From Pseudomonadota bacterium (GTDB lineage Bacteria; Pseudomonadota; Gammaproteobacteria; Steroidobacterales; Steroidobacteraceae), in assembly GCA_018240525.1 (NCBI GenBank), contig JAFEFN010000003.1, positions 518,085 to 582,084 of the forward strand: a DNA stretch of 64,000 bases, given 5' to 3'. Position numbers and translations under genes: made by a program. Shown one piece after another: positions 54,380 through 63,928 of the stretch (the first letter of the stretch is position 1; every line of letters begins with the position of its first letter). The notes under the pieces are model-generated. The model was not told the origin of the DNA. It saw only the letters and a program-made list of their open reading frames with translations, and did no database searches.

Positions 54380-57247
54380 TCAGGCCGGCGCCGGATCGCG
54401 CCGCTGCTTGCGCCCGCCGTGCGGCAGGGCGCGCTCGGCCTCCGCGCGCCTGCGCCAGGCATCGGCCTGGTTCACCTGCACCACCTCGACCGCGGTCACC
54501 TTGTACTCGGGGCAGTTGGTCGCCCAGTCGGAGTTCTCCGTGGTGACGACGTTGGCGTTGGTCTCGGGGAAGTGGAACGTGGTGTACACCACGCCGGGGG
54601 CGATCTTCTCGCTCACCTTGGCGCGCAGCACGGTGTCCCCGGCCCGGCTGGTGAGCCCGACCCAGTCGCCGTCGGCGATGCCGCGCACCTCGGCGTCGTG
54701 CGGATGGATCTCCAGCACGTCCTCGGCATGCCAGACGACGTTGTTGGTGCGGCGGGTCTGCGCGCCCACGTTGTACTGGGTGAGCACCCGGCCGGTGGTC
54801 AGGATCAGCGGGTAGCGGCTGGTCGAGCGCTCGCTGGTCGGCACGTACTCGGTGGGCCAGAACTTGCCCTTGCCGCGCACGAACTGGTGGACGTGCATCG
54901 TCGGGGTGCCCTCGGGCGCCTCATCGGTGCACGGCCACTGCACGCTGCCCAGCCGGTCGATCTTCTCGTAGGTGAGGGCCGCGAAGGTCGGCGTCAGGCG
55001 CGCGATCTCTTCCATGATCTCCTGCGGGTGCGCGTAGTGCATCGGATAACCGAGCGCGTTGGACAGCAGGCAGGTGACCTCCCAGTCCTGGTAACCGGCG
55101 AGCGGTTCGAGCACCTTGCGCACGCGCGACACGCGCCGCTCGGCATTGGTGAAGGTGCCGTCCTTCTCCAGGAACGAGGAACCGGGCAGGAACACGTGCG
55201 CGAACTTGGCCGTCTCGTTCAGGAACAGGTCCTGCACGATGACGCACTCCATCGACTCCATGGCCGCATTGACGTGGTGCGTGTTGGGGTCGGACTGCAC
55301 GAAGTCCTCGCCCTGCACGTACATGCCCTTGAAGGTGCCGTCGAGCGCGGCTTCGAACATGTTCGGGATGCGCAGGCCCGGCTCGCTCTGCAGGGGCACG
55401 CCCCACGCCGCCTCGAACAGCGCGCGGGTGGTCGGGTCGGACACGTGTCGGTAGGCGGAGAACTCATGCGGGAAGGAGCCCATGTCGCACGAGCCCTGCA
55501 CGTTGTTCTGGCCGCGCAGCGGGTTCACGCCCACGCCCTCGCGGCCGAGGTTGCCGGTGGCCATCGACAGGTTGGCGATCGCCATCACCGCCGTGGTGCC
55601 CTGGCTGTGCTCGGTGACCCCCAGGCCGTAGTAGATCGCGCCGTTGCCGGCCGTGGCAAACAGGCGCGCCGCCTCGCGGACCATGTGCGCGGGCACCCCG
55701 GTGACCCCTTCCGAGCTCTCCGGGGAGTTGCGCTCCTCGCTCACGAACGCCTTCCAGCGCGCGAACGGCTCGGGCTCGCAGCGCTCGGCGACGTAGGCTT
55801 CCTTGACCAGGCCCTCGGTGACCACCACGTGCGCCATGGCGTTCAGCAGGGCGACGTTGGTGCCCGGCTGCAGCTGCATGTGCACGTCCGCCTCGACGTG
55901 CGGGGTGCGCACCAGCGCGGTCTCGCGCGGGTCGGCGATCAAGAGCTTCGCGCCCTCGCGCAGGCGGCGCTTGAGCTGCGAGCCGAACACCGGGTGCCCC
56001 TCGGTCGGGTTGGCGCCGATGATGAAGATCACGTCCGCCTGCATGACCGAGTCGAAGGCCTGCGTGCCGGCAGACTCGCCCAGGGTGTTCTTCAGGCCGT
56101 AGCCGGTCGGGGAGTGGCACACGCGCGCGCAGGTATCGACGTTGTTGGTGCCGAAGGCGGCGCGGATCAGCTTCTGCACGAGGAAGGTCTCCTCGTTCGT
56201 GCAGCGCGAGGAGGTGATGCCGCCGATCGAGTTGACCCCGTACTTGGCCTGGATGCGCCGCAGCTCGCTGGCCGCATAGCCGATGGCCTCCTCCCAGGAA
56301 ACCGGGCGCCACTCGTCGCGGATGGACTTGCGGATCATCGGCGTCCTGATGCGGTCCTCGTGCGTCGCGTAGCCCCAGGCAAAGCGGCCCTTCACGCACG
56401 CATGACCGTGGTTGGCCTTGCCATCGCGCTGCGGGACCATGCGCACGACCTCGGTGTCCGCACCGCTGCCGCGCACCTCGGCCTTCAGCGCACAGCCGAC
56501 GCCGCAGTAGGCGCAGGTGGTGCCGACGGCGCGCTCGGCGACCCCCAGGCCGATGATCGACTTCTCGGTCAGCGCCGCGGTCGGGCAGGCCTCCACGCAG
56601 GCACCGCACGAGACGCACTCGGACTCGAGGAACGGCTCATCCTCGCTCGCCGCGACCTTGGAGCCGAAGCCGCGCCCCTGGATGGTGAGCGCAAGCGTGC
56701 CCTGGGTCTCGTCACAGGCGCGCACGCAGCGCGAGCAGACGATGCACAGTTCCGGGTTGAAGGTGAAGTAGGGGTTGCTCTCGTCCTTGGCCTGCGGGCG
56801 GTGCGCGGCGCCGGGCGCGTAGGAGGTCTGCGTGATGCCGACCTGCGCGGCGATGTCCTCGAGTTCGCAGTGACCGTGCGCGGGGCAGCCCTGGCACTCC
56901 AGCGGGTGGTCGGAGACGTACAGGTCGACGACGCCGCGGCGCAGCGACATGAGCTTGTCCGACTGCGTGCGCACTTTCATGCCGGCCGCCACCTGCGTGG
57001 TGCACGAGGCCGGATAGCCCTTGCGGCCCTCGACCTCCACCAGGCACACGCGGCAGGAGCCGAAGGCCTTGAGCGAGTCGGTGGCGCACAGCTTGGGCAC
57101 CTTCACGCCCGCCAGGGCCGCGGCGCGCATGATGCTCGTCCCGTCCGGCACGGTGACCTGCGTCCCATCGATCTCCAGCGTCACTGCAGCTGCCGTGCCG
57201 GCCGGCGGCGTCGGGGTACCCAGGTCTTCGTAGCCTACGGAATACAT
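54380..57247 (-). CDS. fdsA: NAD-dependent formate dehydrogenase alpha subunit
   Basis: The 955-residue catalytic subunit carries in order a 2Fe-2S domain (C54, C65, C68, C82), a His-Cys3 cluster (H114, C118, C121, C127), two 4Fe-4S ferredoxin motifs (C168-C178 and C211-C221) and the molybdoenzyme domain with C245, C248, C252 and C284. The molybdenum ligand is cysteine (C377 in CARVCHSP), not selenocysteine; no in-frame TGA is present. It oxidises formate to CO2 in the cytoplasm and passes electrons to FdsB. The ATG at 57247 has a GCGAGG ribosome-binding site. Confidence 0.98.
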   Translation of the reverse strand: MYSVGYEDLGTPTPPAGTAAAVTLEIDGTQVTVPDGTSIMRAAALAGVKVPKLCATDSLKAFGSCRVCLVEVEGRKGYPASCTTQVAAGMKVRTQSDKLMSLRRGVVDLYVSDHPLECQGCPAHGHCELEDIAAQVGITQTSYAPGAAHRPQAKDESNPYFTFNPELCIVCSRCVRACDETQGTLALTIQGRGFGSKVAASEDEPFLESECVSCGACVEACPTAALTEKSIIGLGVAERAVGTTCAYCGVGCALKAEVRGSGADTEVVRMVPQRDGKANHGHACVKGRFAWGYATHEDRIRTPMIRKSIRDEWRPVSWEEAIGYAASELRRIQAKYGVNSIGGITSSRCTNEETFLVQKLIRAAFGTNNVDTCARVCHSPTGYGLKNTLGESAGTQAFDSVMQADVIFIIGANPTEGHPVFGSQLKRRLREGAKLLIADPRETALVRTPHVEADVHMQLQPGTNVALLNAMAHVVVTEGLVKEAYVAERCEPEPFARWKAFVSEERNSPESSEGVTGVPAHMVREAARLFATAGNGAIYYGLGVTEHSQGTTAVMAIANLSMATGNLGREGVGVNPLRGQNNVQGSCDMGSFPHEFSAYRHVSDPTTRALFEAAWGVPLQSEPGLRIPNMFEAALDGTFKGMYVQGEDFVQSDPNTHHVNAAMESMECVIVQDLFLNETAKFAHVFLPGSSFLEKDGTFTNAERRVSRVRKVLEPLAGYQDWEVTCLLSNALGYPMHYAHPQEIMEEIARLTPTFAALTYEKIDRLGSVQWPCTDEAPEGTPTMHVHQFVRGKGKFWPTEYVPTSERSTSRYPLILTTGRVLTQYNVGAQTRRTNNVVWHAEDVLEIHPHDAEVRGIADGDWVGLTSRAGDTVLRAKVSEKIAPGVVYTTFHFPETNANVVTTENSDWATNCPEYKVTAVEVVQVNQADAWRRRAEAERALPHGGRKQRRDPAPA

Positions 57248-57260
57248 ATCTGAGCCTCGC

Positions 57261-58808
57261 TTACTGCGCCTGCTTGGGCGGCGCGCGAAAGTCCTCGCGG
57301 AAATACTTGAGCGCACTCTGCACCGGGAAGGGCGCCATGCCCCCCAGCCCGCACAGCGATCCCTGCACCATCGTCTCGCACAGTTCCTCGAGCAGGTGCA
57401 GGTTGCGCTCGCCCTCGATGCCCGCCAGGATCTGGTCGATCACCTCGACGCCGCGGGTCGAGCCGATGCGGCACGGCGTGCACTTGCCGCACGACTCCAG
57501 CGCGCAGAATTCCATTGCGTACCGGGCCATGCGCGCCATGTCCACCGTGTCGTCGAAGGCCACGATGCCGCCGTGGCCGAGCAGTGCGCCGATGGCCGAC
57601 AGCGCCTCATAGTCCACCGCCACGTCGAACTGCGAGGCCGGCACGTACGCCCCGAGCGGCCCGCCGATCTGCACCGTGCGGATCGGGCGGCCCGTGGCCG
57701 AGCCCCCGCCATAGTCGTAGAGCAGCTCGCGCAGGCTCAGGCCGAATGCCCGTTCGACCAGCCCGCCGTTCTTGATGTTCCCCGCCAGCTGGATGGGCAG
57801 CGTGCCGCGCGACTTGCCGGTGCCGTAGTCCGCGTAGGCCTTGGCGCCGTGCGCGAGGATCCAGGGGACCGTAGCGAGCGTGATGACGTTGTTGACGATG
57901 GTCGGGCGGCCGAACAGCCCCTTGATGGCCGGCAGGGGCGGCCGCACGCGCACCTCTCCCCGGCGGCCCTCGAGGCTCTCCAGCATCGAGGTCTCTTCCC
58001 CGCAGATGTAGGCGCCGGCACCGAGGCGCACCTCCAGCTCGAAGCGCCTGCCCGAGCCGGCCACGTCCGCGCCGAGGTAGCCGGCCTGGTAGGCCGCGGC
58101 GATCGCGGTGTTGAGCGCGCGGTGTGCATGCGGATATTCGGCGCGCAAGTAGATGTAGCCCTGCGTGGCGCCCACCGCGATGCCGGCGATCGTCATGCCC
58201 TCGATGAGCGACAGCGGGTCGCCCTCCATCAGCATGCGATCGGCGAAGGTGCCCGAGTCGCCCTCGTCGGCGTTGCAGGTGACGTACTTCTGCCCGCCCG
58301 GCGCATCGTGCACGGTCTTCCACTTGATGCCGGTCGGGAAGGCCGCGCCGCCGCGGCCGCGCAGCCCCGACTCCAGGATCGCGGCGACGACGGCCGCGCC
58401 GTCCATGGCGAGCGCGCGCGTCAGGCCCGCGTAGCCGCCCTGGCGGATGTAGTCGGCCACGCTCGCCGGGTCGACGATGCCGACGCGCGCGAAGGTCAGA
58501 CGCTGCTGCCCCTTGAACCAGGGGATTTCCTCGGTGAGCCCGTGCGCGAGTGCATGCGCCTGGCCCTCGAGGAAGCCGGCCTCGAACAAGGCGGGCACAT
58601 CGGCGGGGGTCACCGGGCCGTAGGCGACTCGCCCGGCGGGAGTGACCACTTCCACCAGCGGCTCGAGGGCGTAGTGACCGCGGGATCCGTTGCGCACCAG
58701 GGTGAGCGGCAGGGCGCGTCGCTTCGCCTCGGCCGCGATGGCCCGGGCGACCTCGTCCGCGCCCAGGGACTGGGCACCCGCATCGCGCGGCACGTACACC
58801 GTGCTCAT
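57261..58808 (-). CDS. fdsB: NAD-dependent formate dehydrogenase beta subunit
   Basis: The 515-residue protein is a fused NuoE-like-thioredoxin / NuoF-like subunit: GLRGRGGAAFPTGIKW binds FMN, GAGAYICGEETSMLESLEG belongs to the NADH/FMN site and C440, C443, C446 and C486 hold the 4Fe-4S cluster. It transfers electrons from the FdsA clusters to NAD. The ATG at 58808 overlaps the fdsG stop (ATGA). A much longer open frame upstream to 60287 is antisense to the porin gene and not coding. Confidence 0.98.
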   Translation of the reverse strand: MSTVYVPRDAGAQSLGADEVARAIAAEAKRRALPLTLVRNGSRGHYALEPLVEVVTPAGRVAYGPVTPADVPALFEAGFLEGQAHALAHGLTEEIPWFKGQQRLTFARVGIVDPASVADYIRQGGYAGLTRALAMDGAAVVAAILESGLRGRGGAAFPTGIKWKTVHDAPGGQKYVTCNADEGDSGTFADRMLMEGDPLSLIEGMTIAGIAVGATQGYIYLRAEYPHAHRALNTAIAAAYQAGYLGADVAGSGRRFELEVRLGAGAYICGEETSMLESLEGRRGEVRVRPPLPAIKGLFGRPTIVNNVITLATVPWILAHGAKAYADYGTGKSRGTLPIQLAGNIKNGGLVERAFGLSLRELLYDYGGGSATGRPIRTVQIGGPLGAYVPASQFDVAVDYEALSAIGALLGHGGIVAFDDTVDMARMARYAMEFCALESCGKCTPCRIGSTRGVEVIDQILAGIEGERNLHLLEELCETMVQGSLCGLGGMAPFPVQSALKYFREDFRAPPKQAQ

Positions 58809-59284
58809 GAGCTCTTGGCCTGCGCGGCGATGATCTCGTCGAAGCGCTCCGGGGTGAGGCGCCCGTGCAGCCGCCCATCGATCATGGCCGCCGGCGAGCA
58901 GGCGCAGTTGCCGAGGCAATAGATCGGCTCCAGCGTAAAGCGCCCGTCGGGGGTGGTCTGGTGGAAATCGACGCCCAGGCGCCGCCGCGCGTGCTCGGCG
59001 AGGGCGACCGCCCCCATCGACCGGCATGCCTCGGCCTGGCACAGGCTCACCGTGTGGGCACCGGCCGGGGCGCGCCGGAAGTGGTGATAGAAGGTGATGA
59101 CCCCGTGCACCTCGGCGCGCGACAGGTTCAGCCCCTCGGCCACCGGCGCCACGACCGCCTCGGGAACGCAGCCGAGGGTGTCCTGGATCGCGTGGAGGAT
59201 CTCCAGCAGAGGACCCGGGCGGTGCTTCAGCTCCGCGACGATGCGCTTCACGGCCGTCTCTTGGGTCGCGGCTAAGGTCTTCAT
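58805..59284 (-). CDS. fdsG: NAD-dependent formate dehydrogenase gamma subunit
   Basis: The 159-residue protein is NuoE-like, with a 2Fe-2S site C82-x4-C87 (SLCQAEACRS) and C123-x3-C127 (YCLGNCACSP). It is the first gene of fdsGBA-fdhD-fdsD. The ATG at 59284 (MKTLAATQ) is chosen by family comparison. It starts 148 bp from the divergent porin gene, and the operon promoter must lie there. Confidence 0.96.
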   Translation of the reverse strand: MKTLAATQETAVKRIVAELKHRPGPLLEILHAIQDTLGCVPEAVVAPVAEGLNLSRAEVHGVITFYHHFRRAPAGAHTVSLCQAEACRSMGAVALAEHARRRLGVDFHQTTPDGRFTLEPIYCLGNCACSPAAMIDGRLHGRLTPERFDEIIAAQAKSS

Positions 59285-59432
59285 AAGGCAACAAGTATAC
59301 GTCCAGCCCGGGTCCCGGGGCTTGCATGGCACCGTCGGGCGGATGTCTGTCCGAACCAGGCGCATGCTGGCCTGCCCAGCGGACTGCGCTCCCACTACAC
59401 TGCCCCCGCAGTCTGTGTGACGGCAGGGGACC

Positions 59433-60203
59433 GTGCTCAAGGCATGTTTTCATAATCGCGGTCCCTGGGCGCTGTTCGCGGCGTTGCTGGTCCCTTGCGC
59501 GGCCCTCCACGCCGGGATTGCGGACGATCTCGGCGCCCTCGCCCCGGGCGGAAGCCTCGCCCTGACCAGCAACTTCATCTACCGGGGGGTCTCCGAAAGC
59601 GACGGCCACGGTGCCGTGCAGGGCGACGTGCACCTCGCCAGCCGCGGGGGCACCTTCCTGGGGATCTGGGCCTCGACGCGGGACCCGGACATCGAGCCGG
59701 AAGCCAGCGCGGTGCTCGACCTCTACCTCGGGCATCGCTTCGCGCTCTCCAGCACCTGGAGCGCCACCCTGAGCGGCCGCACGCACTCCTACCTCGGCGC
59801 GAGCCGCTACGAGCCCTCGGACGACTACCAGCAGATCATCGCCAGCCTGACCTACCTGGACGGCTGGTCCATTTCCATCACCGCGATCCCGAACGCCGTG
59901 CACTGGTGGTTCTACACGCGGCTGGGAAGGGACCCGGCCTGGGTGGCCGACACCTCCGGCCAGTACCTGCTGGGCCGGGGGGTGTTCCTGACCGCCGGCG
60001 CCGGTTACTACCGCACCCAGGGAACGGGCTCGGGCATGGAGCGGGCCACCGGCTACGCCTACGGGAACGCCGGCCTGGCCTGGGAACACGGGCCCTGGCG
60101 GCTCGATGTGGGCTATTTCCTGACCCAGGAGGCCGCCCAGCGCCTGTATCCCTACCCGGTCGACCCGCACAAGGTCGCGGGGACCCTGTCCTGGCAGTTC
60201 TAA
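59433..60203 (+). CDS. TorF family putative porin
   Basis: The 256-residue protein starts at GTG 59433 with a signal peptide ending ALHA. It reads GSLALTSNFIYRGVSESDGHGAVQGDV, the usual beginning of the TorF / Gcw_chp family, followed by short beta-strands and a C-terminal GTLSWQF with the final aromatic residue of outer-membrane proteins. The transported compound is not known. It is divergent from the formate dehydrogenase operon, which might suggest a role in related uptake, though this is weak. Confidence 0.88.
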   Translation: MLKACFHNRGPWALFAALLVPCAALHAGIADDLGALAPGGSLALTSNFIYRGVSESDGHGAVQGDVHLASRGGTFLGIWASTRDPDIEPEASAVLDLYLGHRFALSSTWSATLSGRTHSYLGASRYEPSDDYQQIIASLTYLDGWSISITAIPNAVHWWFYTRLGRDPAWVADTSGQYLLGRGVFLTAGAGYYRTQGTGSGMERATGYAYGNAGLAWEHGPWRLDVGYFLTQEAAQRLYPYPVDPHKVAGTLSWQF

Positions 60204-60270
60204 GGCATTGAACCGCGGGCGTGGCCGGCGGCACTCACGCCCCAGAAGGCGTACGGTAAAGCAGTATCGG

Positions 60271-60882
60271 ATGGCGGCACAGCACATGACGGAGACCTAT
60301 CGAGGAGCGGCGGCGGTCGCGCACGAGACGCAGCTCATCGCGCGCATTGCCGAGGGCGACCGTCGCGCCTTCGAGGAGCTCTACACCCTCTACCACCGCC
60401 GCATGGCGCGCTTCCTGACGCGCCTCACCCGTCGCTACGAGCTCGCCGAGGAAGTCATCAACGACACCTTCTGGGTGGTCTGGCGCAAGGCGGGCGATTT
60501 CCGCGGCGACTCGCAGCCCTCGACCTGGATCCTCGGCATCGCCTACCGCAAGGCGCGCAGCGCATTCCGCAGCGCCGCGCGCCTGGCCGAGCGCGACCTC
60601 GAGACCGCCACGGAGGCACTGACCAGCGAGGCCCCCGCCAACAGCGAGGAACTGCGCGACTGGCTCGGCCAGGCGCTGCAGCAGCTGCCGGTCGAGCAAC
60701 GCATGGCAGTCGAGCTGTGTTACGAGCTCGGCTACTCGTGCGAGGAGATCGGCACGATCATGGACTGCCCCCCCAACACGGTGAAGACCCGCCTGTTCCA
60801 CGCGCGCGCCAAGCTGCAGAAGCTCCTGCCGCAGCTGGCCACGCCGCAGGCCGACATTGCACGCGAGAACCAGCAATCATGA
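60271..60882 (+). CDS. ECF-type RNA polymerase sigma factor
   Basis: The 203-residue protein has sigma region 2 (AFEELYTLYHRRMARFL, then INDTFWVVWRKAGDFRG) and region 4 with a helix-turn-helix (LPVEQRMAVELCYELGYSCEEIGTIM...NTVKTRLFHARAKL). The start is probably the ATG at 60271 or 60286. It overlaps the downstream anti-sigma gene by ATGA, the standard coupling for an ECF sigma/anti-sigma pair. Its target promoters are unknown, but the operon probably controls itself. Confidence 0.93.
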   Translation: MAAQHMTETYRGAAAVAHETQLIARIAEGDRRAFEELYTLYHRRMARFLTRLTRRYELAEEVINDTFWVVWRKAGDFRGDSQPSTWILGIAYRKARSAFRSAARLAERDLETATEALTSEAPANSEELRDWLGQALQQLPVEQRMAVELCYELGYSCEEIGTIMDCPPNTVKTRLFHARAKLQKLLPQLATPQADIARENQQS

Positions 60883-61607
60883 TGACCCAGACCCGCAACG
60901 ACCACGAGGAATGCTGGCTGCAGCTGCCGTGGCTGGCCACCGGCCGGCTCAGCCCGGGCGAGCGCGCGGCCGCCGAGGAACACGTGCGCGGCTGCACGGC
61001 CTGCGCAGCGGAGCTGGAGCGCCAGCGGCTGGTGTGCGCCGCCCTGCGTGAGCCGGAGCGCGTCACGCACGCCCCGGGCCCCTCCTTCCGCAAGCTGCTC
61101 GAGCGCATCGACGCGGCCGGGGCGGCCCCTGCCCCCGAGCCGGTGCCGGACCTGGGCGCGCATCGGGCGGCGCGGACGCGCCGCCTTCGGCCGGCAGCGG
61201 CCTGGCGCCCGCCGGGCCTCGCCTGGGCGGCGACTTTCGTGTTCGCCCTCGGCGTGGGGATGCTCGCGCCCACCTTCTACCGCTGGTCGCAGCCGGCCTA
61301 CTCGACCTACACCCGCGCCGCGCCTGCCCCGGCAGGGGTGCTGCACATCGCCTTCGAGCGCTCGCTCGCCGTGGGCGACGTCGAGCAGCTCCTGCGCGCG
61401 GCCGGCGCCCGCATCGTGGAGGGCCCCGACCGCAACGGCATCTTCGGGGTGGCCCCGGCCGAGGAGAGCACCGATGCCGGCGCGATCACCCCGCGGATGC
61501 GCGCCCTTGCCGCCCGGCTCGGCAGCGATGCGCGCGTGCGCTGGCTGCAGCCCCTCCCGGCAACCGCGGCCGAACCCGGCGCGGACCGTACCGCTGCACC
61601 GCACTGA
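60879..61607 (+). CDS. Membrane-bound anti-sigma factor with zinc-finger and propeptide-like periplasmic domain
   Basis: The 242-residue protein starts at an ATG overlapping the sigma stop. H35-x3-C39-x2-C42 (EEHVRGCTACAAEL) is the zinc-binding anti-sigma motif, and a transmembrane segment spans about residues 114-133. The periplasmic part (about 153-227) reads VLHIAFERSLAVGDVEQLLRAAG, then IFGV and RALAARLGSDARVRWLQPLP, the pattern of a subtilase propeptide / inhibitor I9-like domain. The next gene encodes a subtilase and overlaps by one base (TGATG), so the domain may bind that protease. Confidence 0.8.
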   Translation: MMTQTRNDHEECWLQLPWLATGRLSPGERAAAEEHVRGCTACAAELERQRLVCAALREPERVTHAPGPSFRKLLERIDAAGAAPAPEPVPDLGAHRAARTRRLRPAAAWRPPGLAWAATFVFALGVGMLAPTFYRWSQPAYSTYTRAAPAPAGVLHIAFERSLAVGDVEQLLRAAGARIVEGPDRNGIFGVAPAEESTDAGAITPRMRALAARLGSDARVRWLQPLPATAAEPGADRTAAPH

Positions 61608-62869
61608 TGCGCGCGAGCGCCACACTGCTGTTCCTTGCGATCCTGTGCTGGCTGCCCGGGACCGGCGTTGCCGACCCCGCCGGGCCGCGCATCATCGTCG
61701 CCTTCGCGAACCAGCCGCACGTCAGCCCCGCACCGGCCGGCACGACCGGCAGCCACTACGCGGGTGTCGGCTACAACGTCGCGCAGGATGCCAACGGCCA
61801 GGCGCGGCGCATCGCGCGCACCTACTCCCTGCGCGCACTGGACAGCTGGCCGATCCAGGCGCTCGCGCTGCACTGCGTGGTCTACGAGATCACCGACGGG
61901 CGCGAGGTCACGCAGGTGCTCGCCGCACTGGCGCGCGACAAAGGGGTGGTACTCGCCCAGCCACTGCAGCAGTTCCACACCCTGACCAGCGCGCCGGTCG
62001 ATCCGCCCCCCGGCACCTACAACGATCCGCTGTACGAGCTGCAGGGCAACCTCGGCACGCTCGGCATCCCCCGCGCCCATGAGCGCACGCGCGGCGCGGG
62101 CCTGAAGGTGGCGCTCATCGACACGGCCGTCGACGCCGGCCACCCGGACCTGAGCGGGCGCATCAGCGCCTCGCACTCGTACCTGCCGCCGGGCACCGCA
62201 CCGGGCGGCTCGCTGCGGCACGGCACCGCGATGGCGGGCATCATCGCGGCGGTCGCCAACAACCGCATCGGCATCGTCGGCATCGCCCCGGAGGCGCACA
62301 TCGAGGTGTACGCCGCGTGCTGGCAGCTGGCCCCGGACGCCGATGCCGCTGCCTGCAACACCTTCACCCTGGCGCAGGCCCTCGCGGCCGCCATCGACTC
62401 GGGCGCGCCGCTGGTCAACCTCAGCATCGCAGGACCGCGCGATCCTCTGCTGTCGGCGCTGGTGCAGCATGGCCTGAAAAAGGGCGTGACCTTCGTGGGC
62501 GCCTTCCCCGGCACGGACGCCGGGTTCCCCACCGACATCCCGGGCGTGATCAGCGCCGGGGGCCCCTCGCAGGCGCTGCCCCCGCAGGTGCTGTCGGCCC
62601 CCGACGAGGGCGTCATGACGCTGCGCCCGCAGGGCCAGTACGACCTGGCCTCCGGCAGCTCCGTCGCCGCCGCGGAGATCAGCGGCCTGATCGCGCTGCT
62701 CATGTCGGCCTCCTCCGCGCGCCTCGAGCCCGCACAGGTGCGCGCGCTGCTGCAGGGCACCGACAAGACGGCCGAGCGGGTGCGCGGCACGGTGGACGTG
62801 AACGCCGCGCTGGCACGGCTGGACGCCGTGCAGCACCACGCCGAGACCGCCGCGCGCAACGCCCGCTAG
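61607..62869 (+). CDS. Secreted S8-family serine peptidase (subtilase)
   Basis: The 420-residue protein has a signal peptide (ATLLFLAILCWLPGTGVA), a propeptide-like region to about 125 and a subtilase domain with the triad D172 (ALIDTAVD), H205 (LRHGTAMAG) and S352 (SGSSVAAAE). The oxyanion-hole asparagine usually found in AAGN appears to be absent; the segment reads VGAFPGTDAG. It is the third gene of a coupled sigma / anti-sigma / protease operon. It may process a surface protein or cleave the anti-sigma factor. Confidence 0.88.
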   Translation: MRASATLLFLAILCWLPGTGVADPAGPRIIVAFANQPHVSPAPAGTTGSHYAGVGYNVAQDANGQARRIARTYSLRALDSWPIQALALHCVVYEITDGREVTQVLAALARDKGVVLAQPLQQFHTLTSAPVDPPPGTYNDPLYELQGNLGTLGIPRAHERTRGAGLKVALIDTAVDAGHPDLSGRISASHSYLPPGTAPGGSLRHGTAMAGIIAAVANNRIGIVGIAPEAHIEVYAACWQLAPDADAAACNTFTLAQALAAAIDSGAPLVNLSIAGPRDPLLSALVQHGLKKGVTFVGAFPGTDAGFPTDIPGVISAGGPSQALPPQVLSAPDEGVMTLRPQGQYDLASGSSVAAAEISGLIALLMSASSARLEPAQVRALLQGTDKTAERVRGTVDVNAALARLDAVQHHAETAARNAR

Positions 62870-62909
62870 AGGCTTGACCGCGCCGCGCGCCTCTGGCCAT
62901 GCTCGATGC

Positions 62910-63872
62910 ATGACCGAAACCACCGCCCTCTCCTGGCCACTCATCCAGCAGGCACAGGCGCGCATCGCCGGGCGCGTGAGCCTCACCCCGGTGCTCACCA
63001 GCACGACGCTGGACGAGTTGAGCGGCGCGCGGCTGTACTTCAAGTGCGAGACCTTCCAGAAGGCGGGCGCCTTCAAGGCGCGCGGCGCGGTCAACGCGGT
63101 GTTCGCGCTGAGCGATGCGGAGGCCCGCCGCGGCGTGGCCACGCACTCCTCGGGCAACCATGCCGCGGCGCTGGCGCGCGCGGCCGCCCTGCGCGGCATC
63201 CCCGCCTACATCGTGATGCCGGACAACTCGCCGCAGGCCAAGCGCGCCGCGGTCGAGCGCTACGGCGGCCGGATCACCTACTGCGCCCCGACGCTGGCCG
63301 CGCGCGAGGCGGCCGCCGCCGAGCTGGTCGCCTCCACCGGCGCCGCCTTCATCCACCCGTACGACAACCTCATGGTCATGGCCGGCCAGGGGACCGCGGC
63401 GGCGGAGTTCCTCGGGCAGGTGCCGCAGCTGGAGGCCATCGTCTGCCCGGTCGGCGGCGGCGGCCTGCTGAGCGGCACGGCGGTCGCGGCCAAGTCGCTC
63501 CGGCCCGGCATCCGCGTGCTCGGCGCGGAGCCGGCCGGCGCGGACGATGCCGCGCGCTCCTTCGAAACCGGCCGGCTGCAGCCGGCCCCGGTGCCGCACA
63601 CCATCGCCGATGGCCTGCGCGGGGCGCTCGCCGAGCGCACGTTCGCCGAGATCCGCGCCCACGTGGATGGCATCACGCGCGTGAGCGAGGAATCGATCCT
63701 CGAGTCGATGCGCGCGCTCTGGGAGGTGCTCAAGATCATCGTCGAGCCCTCCGGCGCGGTGCCCTACGCGGCCGTGCGCCGCGGCCATGCGGGACTTGCC
63801 GGGCAGCACGTCGGCGTGGTGCTGACGGGCGCGAACCTGGACCTGGACCGCCTGCCGTGGCAGGCAGCCTAG
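62910..63872 (+). CDS. Threonine dehydratase / serine racemase-like PLP enzyme
   Basis: The 320-residue fold-type II PLP enzyme has the Schiff-base lysine in KAGAFKARGA, the substrate loop SSGNHAAALA and the phosphate cup VGGGGLLSG. It lacks the C-terminal ACT domain of biosynthetic IlvA, so it resembles catabolic threonine dehydratase or serine racemase. The ATG at 62910 is better than the one at 62874. It follows the subtilase gene by 40 bp. Confidence 0.92.
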   Translation: MTETTALSWPLIQQAQARIAGRVSLTPVLTSTTLDELSGARLYFKCETFQKAGAFKARGAVNAVFALSDAEARRGVATHSSGNHAAALARAAALRGIPAYIVMPDNSPQAKRAAVERYGGRITYCAPTLAAREAAAAELVASTGAAFIHPYDNLMVMAGQGTAAAEFLGQVPQLEAIVCPVGGGGLLSGTAVAAKSLRPGIRVLGAEPAGADDAARSFETGRLQPAPVPHTIADGLRGALAERTFAEIRAHVDGITRVSEESILESMRALWEVLKIIVEPSGAVPYAAVRRGHAGLAGQHVGVVLTGANLDLDRLPWQAA

Positions 63873-63928
63873 CCGCCTAGGGAAGCTCTGCACAGCAGGG
63901 TGTGCGAGCGGGAGTTGAAGGTTTAGTC

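Noticed and set aside
56110..56140. Selenocysteine in FdsA
   Set aside because: The ligand codon reads as cysteine (CARVCHSP) and the frame has no internal TGA.
58809..60287. N-terminal extension of the fdsB frame to 60287
   Set aside because: It runs antisense through fdsG spacing and the TorF-like porin gene, and the FdsB family starts at the ATG at 58808.
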